A DNA stretch of 35,076 nucleotides from UBA7985 sp002690455 (lineage in GTDB: Bacteria > Pseudomonadota > Alphaproteobacteria > UBA7985), in contig CBFIIW010000020.1 of NCBI GenBank assembly GCA_965662775.1, positions 1 to 35,076 on the forward strand, given 5' to 3'. This document shows, piece after piece, positions 14,956 to 22,703 of the stretch (position 1 is its first letter; every line of letters begins with the position of its first letter). The position numbers and the translations under genes were made by a program. Under the pieces are notes generated by a model, which saw only the letters and a program-made list of their open reading frames with translations, was not told the DNA's origin and searched no databases.

Positions 14956-15690
14956 ATGACCCGCAAACTGTTTCTAGAAGATGCCTACCTGCGCGCCTGC
15001 ACCGCCCGAGTCGAGGCGATCACTGCTGAGGGCGGTGTCGTACTCGACCAATCTGTTTTCTATGCCACCGGCGGTGGGCAGCCAGGGGACAGCGGCTGGC
15101 TTCGTCTCTCTGGCGGCGCCGAAGTGGCTATCAACACCTGTATAAAGGGTGAGGAAGAGGCCTTGATCCTCCTTCCTGCTGAAGGCTTAATCGAAGACCT
15201 GCGTGTTGGTGACACTGTCGAAGCCGTGCTCGACTGGGACCGCCGCTTTGCTCACATGGCCATGCACACCAGCCTGCACTTGCTGTGCGCCAGCGTTGAC
15301 GCCGGGGTGACAGGCGGATCGATCGGTGCGGAGAAGTCGCGGCTGGACTTCGACCTCGAAGAAAGCCCAGACAAGGAAGCCCTGGAAGAGCGTCTCAACG
15401 CCCTGATTGCCGGGGCACATGCCGTCAGTTCTTCAACCATCACAGCCGAAGAACTCGATCGCCGGCCCGAGCTGGTGCGGACCATGTCAGTGGCACCACC
15501 CCGGGATGCGAGCGGCCTTATCCGTGTGGTACGGATCGGGGCGGAAGACGACAGCGTAGATTTCCAGCCCTGCGGCGGTACTCACGTCGCCAACACCGGC
15601 GAAATTGGCCGTATACGGGTGGGAAAGATCGAGAAAAAAGGCCGTCAGAACCGCCGCATTAACATTCACTGGGAACCGAGCGAGGCCTGA
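14956..15690 (+). CDS. Free-standing alanyl-tRNA editing protein (AlaX type)
   Basis: This 244-residue protein is homologous to the editing domain of alanyl-tRNA synthetase and should hydrolyse mischarged tRNA-Ala (Ser or Gly). The zinc site is HTSLH (His104, His108) together with QPCGGTH (Cys206, His210). The N-terminal part has FYATGGGQPGDSG (35-47), as in the glycine-rich motif of the longer AlaX forms. There is no catalytic aminoacylation domain. AAGGACAG gives a ribosome site before ATG 14956. Its placement between thiD and hisZ has no obvious functional logic. Confidence 0.92.
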   Translation: MTRKLFLEDAYLRACTARVEAITAEGGVVLDQSVFYATGGGQPGDSGWLRLSGGAEVAINTCIKGEEEALILLPAEGLIEDLRVGDTVEAVLDWDRRFAHMAMHTSLHLLCASVDAGVTGGSIGAEKSRLDFDLEESPDKEALEERLNALIAGAHAVSSSTITAEELDRRPELVRTMSVAPPRDASGLIRVVRIGAEDDSVDFQPCGGTHVANTGEIGRIRVGKIEKKGRQNRRINIHWEPSEA

Positions 15691-15802
15691 GTTCGCCGCT
15701 GTCCGCTTTGGTGCAAGGCTGCCTATTGGCTGGCCGGGTTGTGCTGACCGGGTCCTGCGTGCTGTATCTTGACCGTAATAAACAGCGCAGAGGGCTGCCG
15801 CC

Positions 15803-16834
15803 ATGGGCGACTCTCCATCCTTGCTCCCCGCTGGCCTTGAAGACCAGCTACCGCCCTGGGCCGAAGCCGAGGCGGAAGCCCTCAACCTCATTCTCAAAAC
15901 AGTCCGCGGCTTTGGCTATGACCGGGTTAAGCCGCCTCTGCTGGAATACGAAGACACCTTGACCGCCTTTGCACCCGATGCCTTGCGCAAGGGATTTAAG
16001 CTCGCTGATCCTCAGGCCGAGGGCCTTCTGATCCTGCGGTCGGACAAGACGGGTCAAGTCGTGCGCATTGCTCAGACCCGTTTGAAGGACCAACCCCGCC
16101 CGCTGCGCTTGTCTTATGGCGGGCAAGTCCTGCGTGCTAAAGGCTCGCAACTTCGGCCTGAGCGGCAGTTTACTCAGGCTGGGATAGAGCTGATCGGGGT
16201 TCCGGTCGGAGCAGAAACCCGGGCGTTGATTGAAATTGCCGACGTTTGCCTGACCGCGCTGGGGACAATTGGGGTCACAGACATTACACTTGATCTGACC
16301 CTGCCTCATCTGGCCCGGGAAGCGGCTGGCGGCGACATGGCGCTGATCCGTGCCCTGAGCGAACGCAATGCGGCACTGGCCGAAAATACCGGCGCGGCGG
16401 GAAAGCAAGTGGCGCGCCTGATCGCTGCTTTCGGACCCTGGGATGCTGCTGTCGATGCGCTTGCTGCTGCGGGAACATCTGCGCCGATTCTTGCAGCGGT
16501 CGAGGATGTCCGCACTGTGGCTGGCGCCATGGCCAGCCGTCATCCAAGGGCAGAGCTTCTGCTCGATCCGGCGGAACTGCGTGGCTTTGACTACCACTCC
16601 GGCCTTTCGTTTGTTCTCTATGCGAAAGGGATTCGCGGAGAGTTAGGCCGCGGTGGATTATACCCGGCTGGGGAAGAACAGGCTGCGGGCTTTACACTCT
16701 ACATGGACACGATCCTGCGTGCGCTGCCCGAGCCCGCCCCACAACCGAAAGTGAAGGTGCCAGTCGATGCGGATCCGTTAGAGATTGCGCGCCGCCGCGC
16801 CGCGGGTGAAGTCATCGTTGCGGACCTGAACTAA
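15803..16834 (+). CDS. hisZ: ATP phosphoribosyltransferase regulatory subunit
   Basis: This 343-residue paralog of histidyl-tRNA synthetase lacks the anticodon-binding domain. HisZ pairs with a short-form HisG to make the histidine-sensitive ATP phosphoribosyltransferase of the first step of histidine synthesis. The class II synthetase core shows VRGFGYDRVKPPLLEYED (34-51), RQFTQAGIELIG (121-132) in place of the usual motif 2, and GFDYHSGLSFVLYA near the end. The C-terminus (RRRAAGEVIVADLN) is short and basic. It implies that the genome carries a short-form hisG elsewhere; none is in this window. It precedes purA by 57 bases, a pairing common in Rhodospirillales. Confidence 0.93.
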   Translation: MGDSPSLLPAGLEDQLPPWAEAEAEALNLILKTVRGFGYDRVKPPLLEYEDTLTAFAPDALRKGFKLADPQAEGLLILRSDKTGQVVRIAQTRLKDQPRPLRLSYGGQVLRAKGSQLRPERQFTQAGIELIGVPVGAETRALIEIADVCLTALGTIGVTDITLDLTLPHLAREAAGGDMALIRALSERNAALAENTGAAGKQVARLIAAFGPWDAAVDALAAAGTSAPILAAVEDVRTVAGAMASRHPRAELLLDPAELRGFDYHSGLSFVLYAKGIRGELGRGGLYPAGEEQAAGFTLYMDTILRALPEPAPQPKVKVPVDADPLEIARRRAAGEVIVADLN

Positions 16835-16891
16835 ACCGGGTTCAGTTGCGCGAGCCCCACTAAGCGAAATTGAAAAACGAGAAGGCGGAAT

Positions 16892-18184
16892 ATGGCGAAT
16901 GTGGCTGTCGTAGGCTCCCAGTGGGGCGACGAAGGAAAAGGCAAAATTGTAGACTGGCTGTCCGAGCGCGCTGACGTAGTAGTGCGGTTTCAGGGCGGGC
17001 ATAACGCCGGTCACACGCTGGTCGTCGACGATGTCACCTACGCGCTTTCACTTTTGCCCTCTGGCGTCGTACGCAAGGGCAAGCGGGCCCTTATCGGCAA
17101 CGGTGTCGTGCTCGACCCTTGGGCGCTGGTTGACGAGATCGATCGCTGCCGTGAGCTGGGACTGGACATTGATGAAAGCCGTCTGAGCATTGCGGAAAAT
17201 ACCCCGCTCATCTTGCCGGTGCATTCGGCGCTCGATCACGCCCGCGAGCGGGCGCGCGGTACGGAAAAAATCGGCACGACGGGACGTGGTATCGGTCCGG
17301 CTTACGAGGACAAGGTCGCCCGCCGCGCAGTCCGACTGGCGGACCTGGCCGACCCGCACCGGCTGCGTGCTGCGCTGACGGAGTTGTTCCGTCATCACAC
17401 GGCGCTTGCTCGCGGCATGGGGGAGCCCGAGCCGGATTTCGACGAGCACCTGCGACTGCTGCAGGAGGTTGCGCCTAAGGTGCTACCTTACCGAGCCCGC
17501 GTCTGGCAGCAATTGGCCGAAGCGCGCCGCCAGCGCCAGCGTGTCCTCTTCGAAGGCGCACAGGGCGCCATGCTCGATATCGACCACGGTACCTTCCCAT
17601 TCGTCACTTCTTCGAACACCGTCGCTGGGCAAGCCTCGGCCGGAGCGGGCGTTGGTCCGGGGCAGGTCGGCTACGTGCTGGGCATTACCAAGGCCTATAC
17701 CACCCGCGTGGGTTCCGGTCCTTTCCCGACCGAACTGGATGATGCGGTTGGCATTCGTCTGGGCGAGCGTGGCCGTGAATTTGGAACGGTCACCGGGCGC
17801 AAGCGCCGCTGTGGTTGGTTTGATGCAGTCATGGTGCGGCAGGCGGTACAGATTTCCGGGATCAGCGGCATTGCCTTTACCAAGCTGGACGTGCTGGACG
17901 GCTTCGACGAGCTGCGCATCTGCGTCGGCTACCGGCTGGGCAATGAACGCATCGACTACTTCCCAACCGCGCCGGATGAGCAAGCGGCGGTGGAACCAAT
18001 CTACGAGGTCGTTCCCGGTTGGTCAGAAAGCACCTTTGGCGCGCGGTCCTGGGCGGACCTGCCCGCAAACTGCGTGAAGTACGTACGCCACGTCGAGGAG
18101 CTCATCGGCGTGCCAATCGCGCTGTTGTCGACTTCTCCCAAGCGCGAGGACACCATCCTTGTCCGCGACCCGTTTGAGGACTGA
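16892..18184 (+). CDS. purA: Adenylosuccinate synthetase
   Basis: This 430-residue GTP-dependent enzyme joins IMP and aspartate to form adenylosuccinate. It contains the P-loop region SQWGDEGKGKIVDWL (9-23) with catalytic Asp13, GGHNAGHT (35-42) with His41, GTTGRGIGPAYEDK for IMP binding, and TGRKRRCGWFD in the C-terminal half. Length is normal. GAGAAGGCGGAAT supplies the ribosome site. The partner purB (adenylosuccinate lyase) is in the same window at 32996-34312 but not adjacent. Confidence 0.97.
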   Translation: MANVAVVGSQWGDEGKGKIVDWLSERADVVVRFQGGHNAGHTLVVDDVTYALSLLPSGVVRKGKRALIGNGVVLDPWALVDEIDRCRELGLDIDESRLSIAENTPLILPVHSALDHARERARGTEKIGTTGRGIGPAYEDKVARRAVRLADLADPHRLRAALTELFRHHTALARGMGEPEPDFDEHLRLLQEVAPKVLPYRARVWQQLAEARRQRQRVLFEGAQGAMLDIDHGTFPFVTSSNTVAGQASAGAGVGPGQVGYVLGITKAYTTRVGSGPFPTELDDAVGIRLGERGREFGTVTGRKRRCGWFDAVMVRQAVQISGISGIAFTKLDVLDGFDELRICVGYRLGNERIDYFPTAPDEQAAVEPIYEVVPGWSESTFGARSWADLPANCVKYVRHVEELIGVPIALLSTSPKREDTILVRDPFED

Positions 18185-18228
18185 CCCCGAGGAAGACTCC
18201 CGCAACCCTTGTGAAGGCTGAACGCACC

Positions 18229-18867
18229 ATGACCCAAATTGCCCCGTCTTTGCTCGCTTGTGACTTCGGCAACCTCGAAGCCGAGGTACGTACGGTTGAG
18301 GCTGGCGGTGCCGATATGCACCATATTGACATCATGGATGGTCATTTTGTGCCTAACTTGTCCTTTGGCTTGCCCGAGGTCGAGGCCATTGCTCGCGCGG
18401 CGTCAATCCCGCTGGATGTTCACTTGATGATTGCGCCCTATGAGCCCTATCTTGACGCCTTCCGTGACGCAGGTGCGCACCGGATCGCGGTCCACGTTGA
18501 GGCTGGCCCGCACCCCCACCGTGCGCTGCAGGCGATCCGCGATATGGGGTTGGTTGCCGGGCTGGCGCTCAATCCCGGTACGCCATTGGAAACCATTTAT
18601 CCCCTGCTGAATTCGGTGGATCAGGTCGTACTCATGTCGGTAAACCCGGGCTTCGGTGGCCAGCAGTTTATCCCTGAAACACTGGAACGTGTTGCTCATC
18701 TGAAAGCGATGCTCGGTGAGCGTTCAATTGATATCGAGATCGATGGCGGCGTGGGTGAAAGCAATGCACGAGACCTGATCAGTGCCGGAGCAACGATCCT
18801 TGTCGCCGGAACCAGTGTGTTCAAGGCTGAAGACTACGGCGCGGCCATCGCAGCCCTGCGCCAATGA
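18229..18867 (+). CDS. rpe: Ribulose-phosphate 3-epimerase
   Basis: This 212-residue TIM-barrel enzyme interconverts ribulose-5-phosphate and xylulose-5-phosphate. It has IAPSLLACDFGNL at the N-terminus, the metal-binding HIDIMDGHFVPN, DVHLMI, MSVNPGFGGQQFIP and EIDGGV, then the phosphate-binding AGTSVF near the end. A GTG at 18211 would add six residues; ATG 18229 is chosen because the family begins next to IAPSLL and AAGGCTG lies at the right distance. It is the last gene of the plus-strand run and is followed by a strong hairpin at 18891. Confidence 0.96.
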   Translation: MTQIAPSLLACDFGNLEAEVRTVEAGGADMHHIDIMDGHFVPNLSFGLPEVEAIARAASIPLDVHLMIAPYEPYLDAFRDAGAHRIAVHVEAGPHPHRALQAIRDMGLVAGLALNPGTPLETIYPLLNSVDQVVLMSVNPGFGGQQFIPETLERVAHLKAMLGERSIDIEIDGGVGESNARDLISAGATILVAGTSVFKAEDYGAAIAALRQ

Positions 18868-18890
18868 CCGTATTTGTCATAGATTGAGAA

Positions 18891-18937
18891 GCGCCGACGG
18901 TACGGCGTTGAGGGGGTGTCTTTTGTACCGTCGGCGC
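18891..18937 (+). terminator. 13-bp perfect stem-loop downstream of rpe
   Basis: GCGCCGACGGTAC (18891-18903) and its exact reverse complement (18925-18937) flank a 21-base loop, 24 bases after the rpe stop. The stem is very GC-rich and stable, but no T-run follows (CTTCGTGTT), so it is not a textbook intrinsic terminator. It may stop transcription or protect the mRNA end, or be a dispersed palindromic element. Confidence 0.55.
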
Positions 18938-19087
18938 CTTCGTGTTCTCGAAACCCTTGGCAGCTGGGTCCGAGTTCCTTTGTGCAATGGTCTATTGAAC
19001 GCCAGGCAGGGGACAGCCAACGTCCGATCGTGCTCGCCAGTGCACTAGGCGTCGTGCAACTCGGTTAAGTTCATAAAACCTTAAAGT

Positions 19088-19112
19088 CGCATAACGTGTA
19101 CTGGTTTATGCG
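19088..19112. promoter_or_regulatory. 7-bp inverted repeat CGCATAA / TTATGCG
   Basis: Arms at 19088-19094 and 19106-19112 flank 11 bases. The arms are the same 7-mers that overlap to form the palindrome TTATGCGCATAA at 6831-6842. It could be an operator or a small hairpin; no regulator is known. Confidence 0.25.
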
Positions 19113-19122
19113 TTTCCGATAC

Positions 19123-19157
19123 AAAATCAAGGAAAAAACACCTTGTGGTTTGATTTT
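19123..19157. repeat. AT-rich inverted repeat AAAATCAA / TTGATTTT
   Basis: Perfect 8-bp arms at 19123-19130 and 19150-19157. A nested CAAGG/CCTTG pair (19128-19132, 19141-19145) offers an alternative fold. It sits in the AT-rich centre of the long gap. Confidence 0.3.
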
Positions 19158-19444
19158 ATATACAAAACTCCCGAAAAAATGAATGCGCTATCGATAGGCT
19201 AGGCCCGATGCGCCTTGCCCTATTCGCGCTGTAGGAGCCTCATTTCGAAGATGTCTTCTGGTGCTGCTTCAGGCGGGAACGCAGTGTAAACGGCCCTTTG
19301 GCATCGCTATTTCGGCGGTTCATCAATGGAAATTCCTTATTTTTTCAGGCAAGAATCCTAATCTGGAACGACTTTTGCGTGTAGATTCGTTATAGATTAT
19401 GGGCCCTTTAGTCGCCGTCGGCCCTAATGTCGTGCTCGATTTAA

Positions 19445-20947
19445 ATGCAGGATACTCCGCGCATGCGCCTTTTTCAGCGTTTGAACCGTTTCCGCGGTCG
19501 CTCTCGTCCATCCTCTGCGCTCGTCTGGCTGGCCGCGCTGCCATTGGTGGTGTTTGGTCTTGGTCTTGGCGTGGTCGCTCCGGCGCAGTTAGAGGCCGGT
19601 CCAATCAACGCGAGCATGGAAAGTCGCGCAGCCGACAGCCTGCTGAGCGGCTGTGGCGGGCAGAGCAATCGCCTGTTGCGCTTTATCGGCGGATCCTACG
19701 TCACTAAGAATGATGTGTGCCAGGTGGGCGAAGAACTCGCTGCTGAACAAGCACGCCTGATTGAAATGGCGCTAACGAATCGCGCTTTGGAGGCTGCGCG
19801 GGACGTGGCGCTGTCCCGCTCTGACGCGCTGCAGGCTGAATTGCTGGCCTTGGGTCAGTGTCGGGCTGACGAACTGCAGGCTGAGTTGGATCAGCGGGAG
19901 GCGGAGGCCGTCAATCTGCTGGCCATGCAGGAAAATCTGACCTCGCAGATTGCTGGACTGGATCAGCGCGTCGAAAGCTGTCAGGCAGGCGTTGCTGGGC
20001 AGGAGAATAGGGAGGCTGCACTGCGTGCTGAAAACGCCGACCTCCGTGCGGAGCTGGCAGCACGAGATGCAACCATTACTCGTCTCCAGCGGGCGTTGAA
20101 CGATGGCGCCGGCGTAAGCCTTACCGCCCTGCAGGCTTTGGCAGACAAGCGCGCGGCGGATCTGGACCGGACTCTCGAAGCGCTGCGTCAGGCTATCTCT
20201 CGCAAAGCCATAATCGAAGGCGAAACCCGATCACTCGCCGCTGAACTTGAAGCCGTAAGCACTGACATGGCGGCGGCCGAGGCCGCTGCTCGACAGGCCA
20301 GCGATGACAGTGCTGCCGAGATAGCCCGACTGCAGAGCCTACTCGATCAGGCGCTGTCGCAGGCCGAGGCCGCTCAAACTGACTTTGACGCCGTAGGCGG
20401 CATGGTCGGTGATCTGGCGGCAGCACAGGCGGAAATCGATCGGTTGAGGGACATGGTGGAGGCTGGCGCCCGGCCAAGTGATACGGCAGATGCTCTCAAT
20501 GATGGATTGCACAACTGGTCCCTTGCCGCTCGGCAAGCCCGGCCAGACGTCGAGGGGTTGGCGCTGCCCGGCGATAGCCTCGTTCTGTCGGGCTCTCAAT
20601 CAATCTTTCTGACCGGCAGCGCGGCCATAAGTGAAACGGGACAGGTGCTTCTCGCCGATCTGGCAGCCGAGATCTTAAGCCTGATTGCGACCTTGCCCTC
20701 TGACGCTGACTGGCGGCTGGAGGTACAAGGTCACGCCGATATTCGCCCAACTTCCGGGCAGCGCTGGCCGTCGAACTGGGAGCTGTCGGCCTATCGGGCT
20801 TCAGCAGCCGTGCGGGTGCTTGCCGATGCTGGTGTGCCCGTTGAAAGGCTGGTCGCCGTCGGTCTAGGCGAGTATCACCCGCTGATTGATGAGGCGAACC
20901 CCGCAGCTTACGCCCGAAACCGGCGACTAGAATTACGGTTTCGCTAG
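19445..20947 (+). CDS. OmpA-like C-terminal domain protein with a long coiled coil
   Basis: The 500-residue protein has three parts. A basic N-terminus (R-rich to about 22) precedes one membrane segment (about 25-47). Residues 90-350 are Ala/Glu/Gln/Arg-rich with heptad-like leucines, a long coiled coil. The last about 115 residues are an OmpA/MotB peptidoglycan-binding domain: GSQSIFLTGSAAIS, VQGHADIRP (Asp432), NWELSAYRA (Arg451), VGLGEYHP and NRRLELRF. Asp432 and Arg451 are the likely diaminopimelate contacts. The architecture suggests an inner-membrane anchored spacer reaching the cell wall. It is not a flagellar MotB by context, and no motA is nearby. No clear ribosome site precedes ATG 19445; ATG 19463 is an alternative. 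Confidence 0.85.
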   Translation: MQDTPRMRLFQRLNRFRGRSRPSSALVWLAALPLVVFGLGLGVVAPAQLEAGPINASMESRAADSLLSGCGGQSNRLLRFIGGSYVTKNDVCQVGEELAAEQARLIEMALTNRALEAARDVALSRSDALQAELLALGQCRADELQAELDQREAEAVNLLAMQENLTSQIAGLDQRVESCQAGVAGQENREAALRAENADLRAELAARDATITRLQRALNDGAGVSLTALQALADKRAADLDRTLEALRQAISRKAIIEGETRSLAAELEAVSTDMAAAEAAARQASDDSAAEIARLQSLLDQALSQAEAAQTDFDAVGGMVGDLAAAQAEIDRLRDMVEAGARPSDTADALNDGLHNWSLAARQARPDVEGLALPGDSLVLSGSQSIFLTGSAAISETGQVLLADLAAEILSLIATLPSDADWRLEVQGHADIRPTSGQRWPSNWELSAYRASAAVRVLADAGVPVERLVAVGLGEYHPLIDEANPAAYARNRRLELRFR

Positions 20948-21015
20948 GCGATCTACGGCCTGCCAATGGCGGGCCTGGAACGAGATACGGAATACAGGGC
21001 GCGGGAAAAGATACC

Positions 21016-21324
21016 ATGAATGCACGACGGATTATCGCTTTGGTTTTGGGGGTGGCGGCGGCACTGAGCCTGCTTGCCAAGTTTGGGCTGTTACGTGCGA
21101 TCGGACTGGATGACTTTCCGTTCTGGCTCATTTGGCCGTTGACCATTACCGGTCTGGCCGGGGCCATCTTGCTATGGTTCTCGCCCGCCGCTCATGCCAA
21201 TGAGACGGCTGCAGGATCACTCGATGAAGACACCGCACAAGCGCTGGCGACCCGAGATGCCAGGATTGCTAGCCTAGAGGTCGAGTTGGCTCAGATTAAG
21301 ATGGCCGCGCAGGATCGAGGATGA
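21016..21324 (+). CDS. Small membrane protein, function unknown
   Basis: This 102-residue protein has two predicted transmembrane segments (about 5-25, IIALVLGVAAALSLLAKFG, and about 34-57, FPFWLIWPLTITGLAGAILL) joined by a short loop. A charged tail follows (DARIASLEVELAQIK) that could form a short coiled coil. I do not recognise a family. It starts 68 bases after the OmpA-like gene on the same strand and probably belongs to that transcript. The two may work together in the envelope, but this rests on position only. It converges on the quinone oxidoreductase gene. Confidence 0.6.
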   Translation: MNARRIIALVLGVAAALSLLAKFGLLRAIGLDDFPFWLIWPLTITGLAGAILLWFSPAAHANETAAGSLDEDTAQALATRDARIASLEVELAQIKMAAQDRG

Positions 21325-21335
21325 AGCGAACGTTG

Positions 21336-22301
21336 TCAGGGTCGGATCACAACCTTGCCAATCGACTGGCGATTGGCGAGGGCTTCGAGCCCTTGCGTGG
21401 CGTCGCCAAGTGCGTAAATAGCAGAAACATGGGGTCGCAGCTTACCTTCCTTGAGCCACTGGGTCAGCTGCATCAGTGATTTCATCAGCACCCCCGGATT
21501 ATGGCGCGCATAGCTGCCCCAGTAGACCCCAACCACTGAGATATTCTTGACCAGCAGCAGATTTGCAGGGGCCTGCGGGATCTCGCCAGATGCAAAGCCG
21601 ACGCTGAGCAAACGGCCTTCAAACTTCATACAGCGGAGCATGGTGTTGAAGGCCTCACCACCAACAACATCGTAGCCAACATCGGCGCCCCCAAGTGCCT
21701 TGATCTTGTCGCGCAGCTCGGGATCAGCACTGTCAAAGACGTGATCGGCACCGCGATCTGCGACGAGCGTGCGTTTTTCTTCCGTGCTGGCCAGACCGAT
21801 GACTTTCGCACCCATCATCTTGCCGATTTCCAGCGCCGTCAGTCCAACGCCGCCAGATGCGCCATTGATGAGCAGGGTTTCACCCGCTTTCAGCCGTGCC
21901 CGAGTTTCAAGGGCGACGTGAGATGTGCCGTAAGCCACTGTAAAGGCCGCCGCATCAACGAATTCAATACCGTCGGGCAAGGGGATGAGCGTATCTGTGG
22001 TTGCCAGTGCGATCTCAGCAAAGCCGCCCACAGACGTCAGGGCCATGACCCGCTGTCCCAGTCCGATGCCCTTGACGCCTTCGCCCAGTGCAATCACCTC
22101 GCCGGCCACCTCTGAGCCGGGGATAAAGGGCAGGTCGGGCCGCTCCTGATACTTGCCCTGTACGATCAGTGTGTCTGCGAAGTTGACGCCACAGGCATGA
22201 ACACGGATTGCGACCTGGCGCTTACCTGGAACCGGGTCGGGTACCTCCCGTACTTGGTGAGAATTCACGGGGCCGAGCGTGTCACAGACCAGAGCGCGCA
22301 T
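21336..22301 (-). CDS. NADPH:quinone oxidoreductase-like zinc-free dehydrogenase
   Basis: This 321-residue medium-chain dehydrogenase/reductase has a GroES-like N-terminal domain (VHACGVNFADTLIVQGKY, PGSEVAGEV) and a Rossmann domain with the NADPH loop INGASGGVGLTALEIG (145-160). The structural zinc cysteines are absent, as in the quinone oxidoreductase (QOR/Zta1) branch. Members reduce quinones or reactive enones, and many act on acyl-CoA-type substrates, so the true substrate is open. It is the last gene of the nadE-like/gltX/cysS/lipoprotein run, 45 bases after the lipoprotein. Confidence 0.9.
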   Translation of the reverse strand: MRALVCDTLGPVNSHQVREVPDPVPGKRQVAIRVHACGVNFADTLIVQGKYQERPDLPFIPGSEVAGEVIALGEGVKGIGLGQRVMALTSVGGFAEIALATTDTLIPLPDGIEFVDAAAFTVAYGTSHVALETRARLKAGETLLINGASGGVGLTALEIGKMMGAKVIGLASTEEKRTLVADRGADHVFDSADPELRDKIKALGGADVGYDVVGGEAFNTMLRCMKFEGRLLSVGFASGEIPQAPANLLLVKNISVVGVYWGSYARHNPGVLMKSLMQLTQWLKEGKLRPHVSAIYALGDATQGLEALANRQSIGKVVIRP

Positions 22302-22346
22302 GGTGAAGGTTCCTTTATTCTCTCTCGTGGTGCCGGGCTAATTGGG

Positions 22347-22703
22347 TCATTTGAAGCCATATTGGCAGGCCATGGTCACCCGCCGCAAGTCGTTCCGGAT
22401 CGGGAGTGGTTCGGAAACGGGGAACGCGTAGTTCTTCGGGGTATCAGGGCAATTTTTATGGCTATGCCAGAGCACGCCGTCGTCAGAAATCACGGCTGGG
22501 TCGTAGACGGCGAGGAAGGTTGGGCCATCCAGCTCGTAGACCATCACGGGGGCCTCACGAGTGAGTTCTCCGGGGGCGGGAAGTTCATCGGCGGCCGGAC
22601 CTGCTGGTTGATCGGTTGCCGAGCAAGCTGCAAGTAACAGCGCCGCAGAAAGGAATAGGCGGTTGAGGGCCCCTGTTCCAGTGACGACTATTTGCGGCGC
22701 CAC
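22347..22703 (-). CDS. Small putative lipoprotein, function unknown
   Basis: This 118-residue protein has a signal peptide (hydrophobic LFLSAALLLAAC) with a lipobox LAAC and lipidated Cys27. The following Ala/Pro-rich linker leads to a small domain ending VTMACQYGFK. The domain contains MVYELDGPTFLAVYDPA, a WHSHKNCPDTPK segment and two cysteines (in NCPD and ACQY) that might form a disulfide. No family is recognised with confidence. It starts inside the end of cysS (16-base overlap) and is followed by the quinone oxidoreductase gene, so it is almost certainly co-transcribed with cysS. Confidence 0.65.
   Translation of the reverse strand: MAPQIVVTGTGALNRLFLSAALLLAACSATDQPAGPAADELPAPGELTREAPVMVYELDGPTFLAVYDPAVISDDGVLWHSHKNCPDTPKNYAFPVSEPLPIRNDLRRVTMACQYGFK

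Larger units (their letters stand above)
18938..19444. other. Long intergenic gap before the OmpA-like gene
   Basis: About 500 bases carry no coding frame I can support. The middle (about 19070-19200) is distinctly richer in A+T than the rest of the window and contains several dyads: CGCATAA/TTATGCG around 11 bases (19088-19112), AAAATCAA/TTGATTTT (19123-19157) and the palindrome CTATCGATAG (19188-19197). A twelve-codon frame at 19250 is too short to call. The gap probably holds the promoter region for the downstream gene. A small RNA cannot be excluded. Confidence 0.4.
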
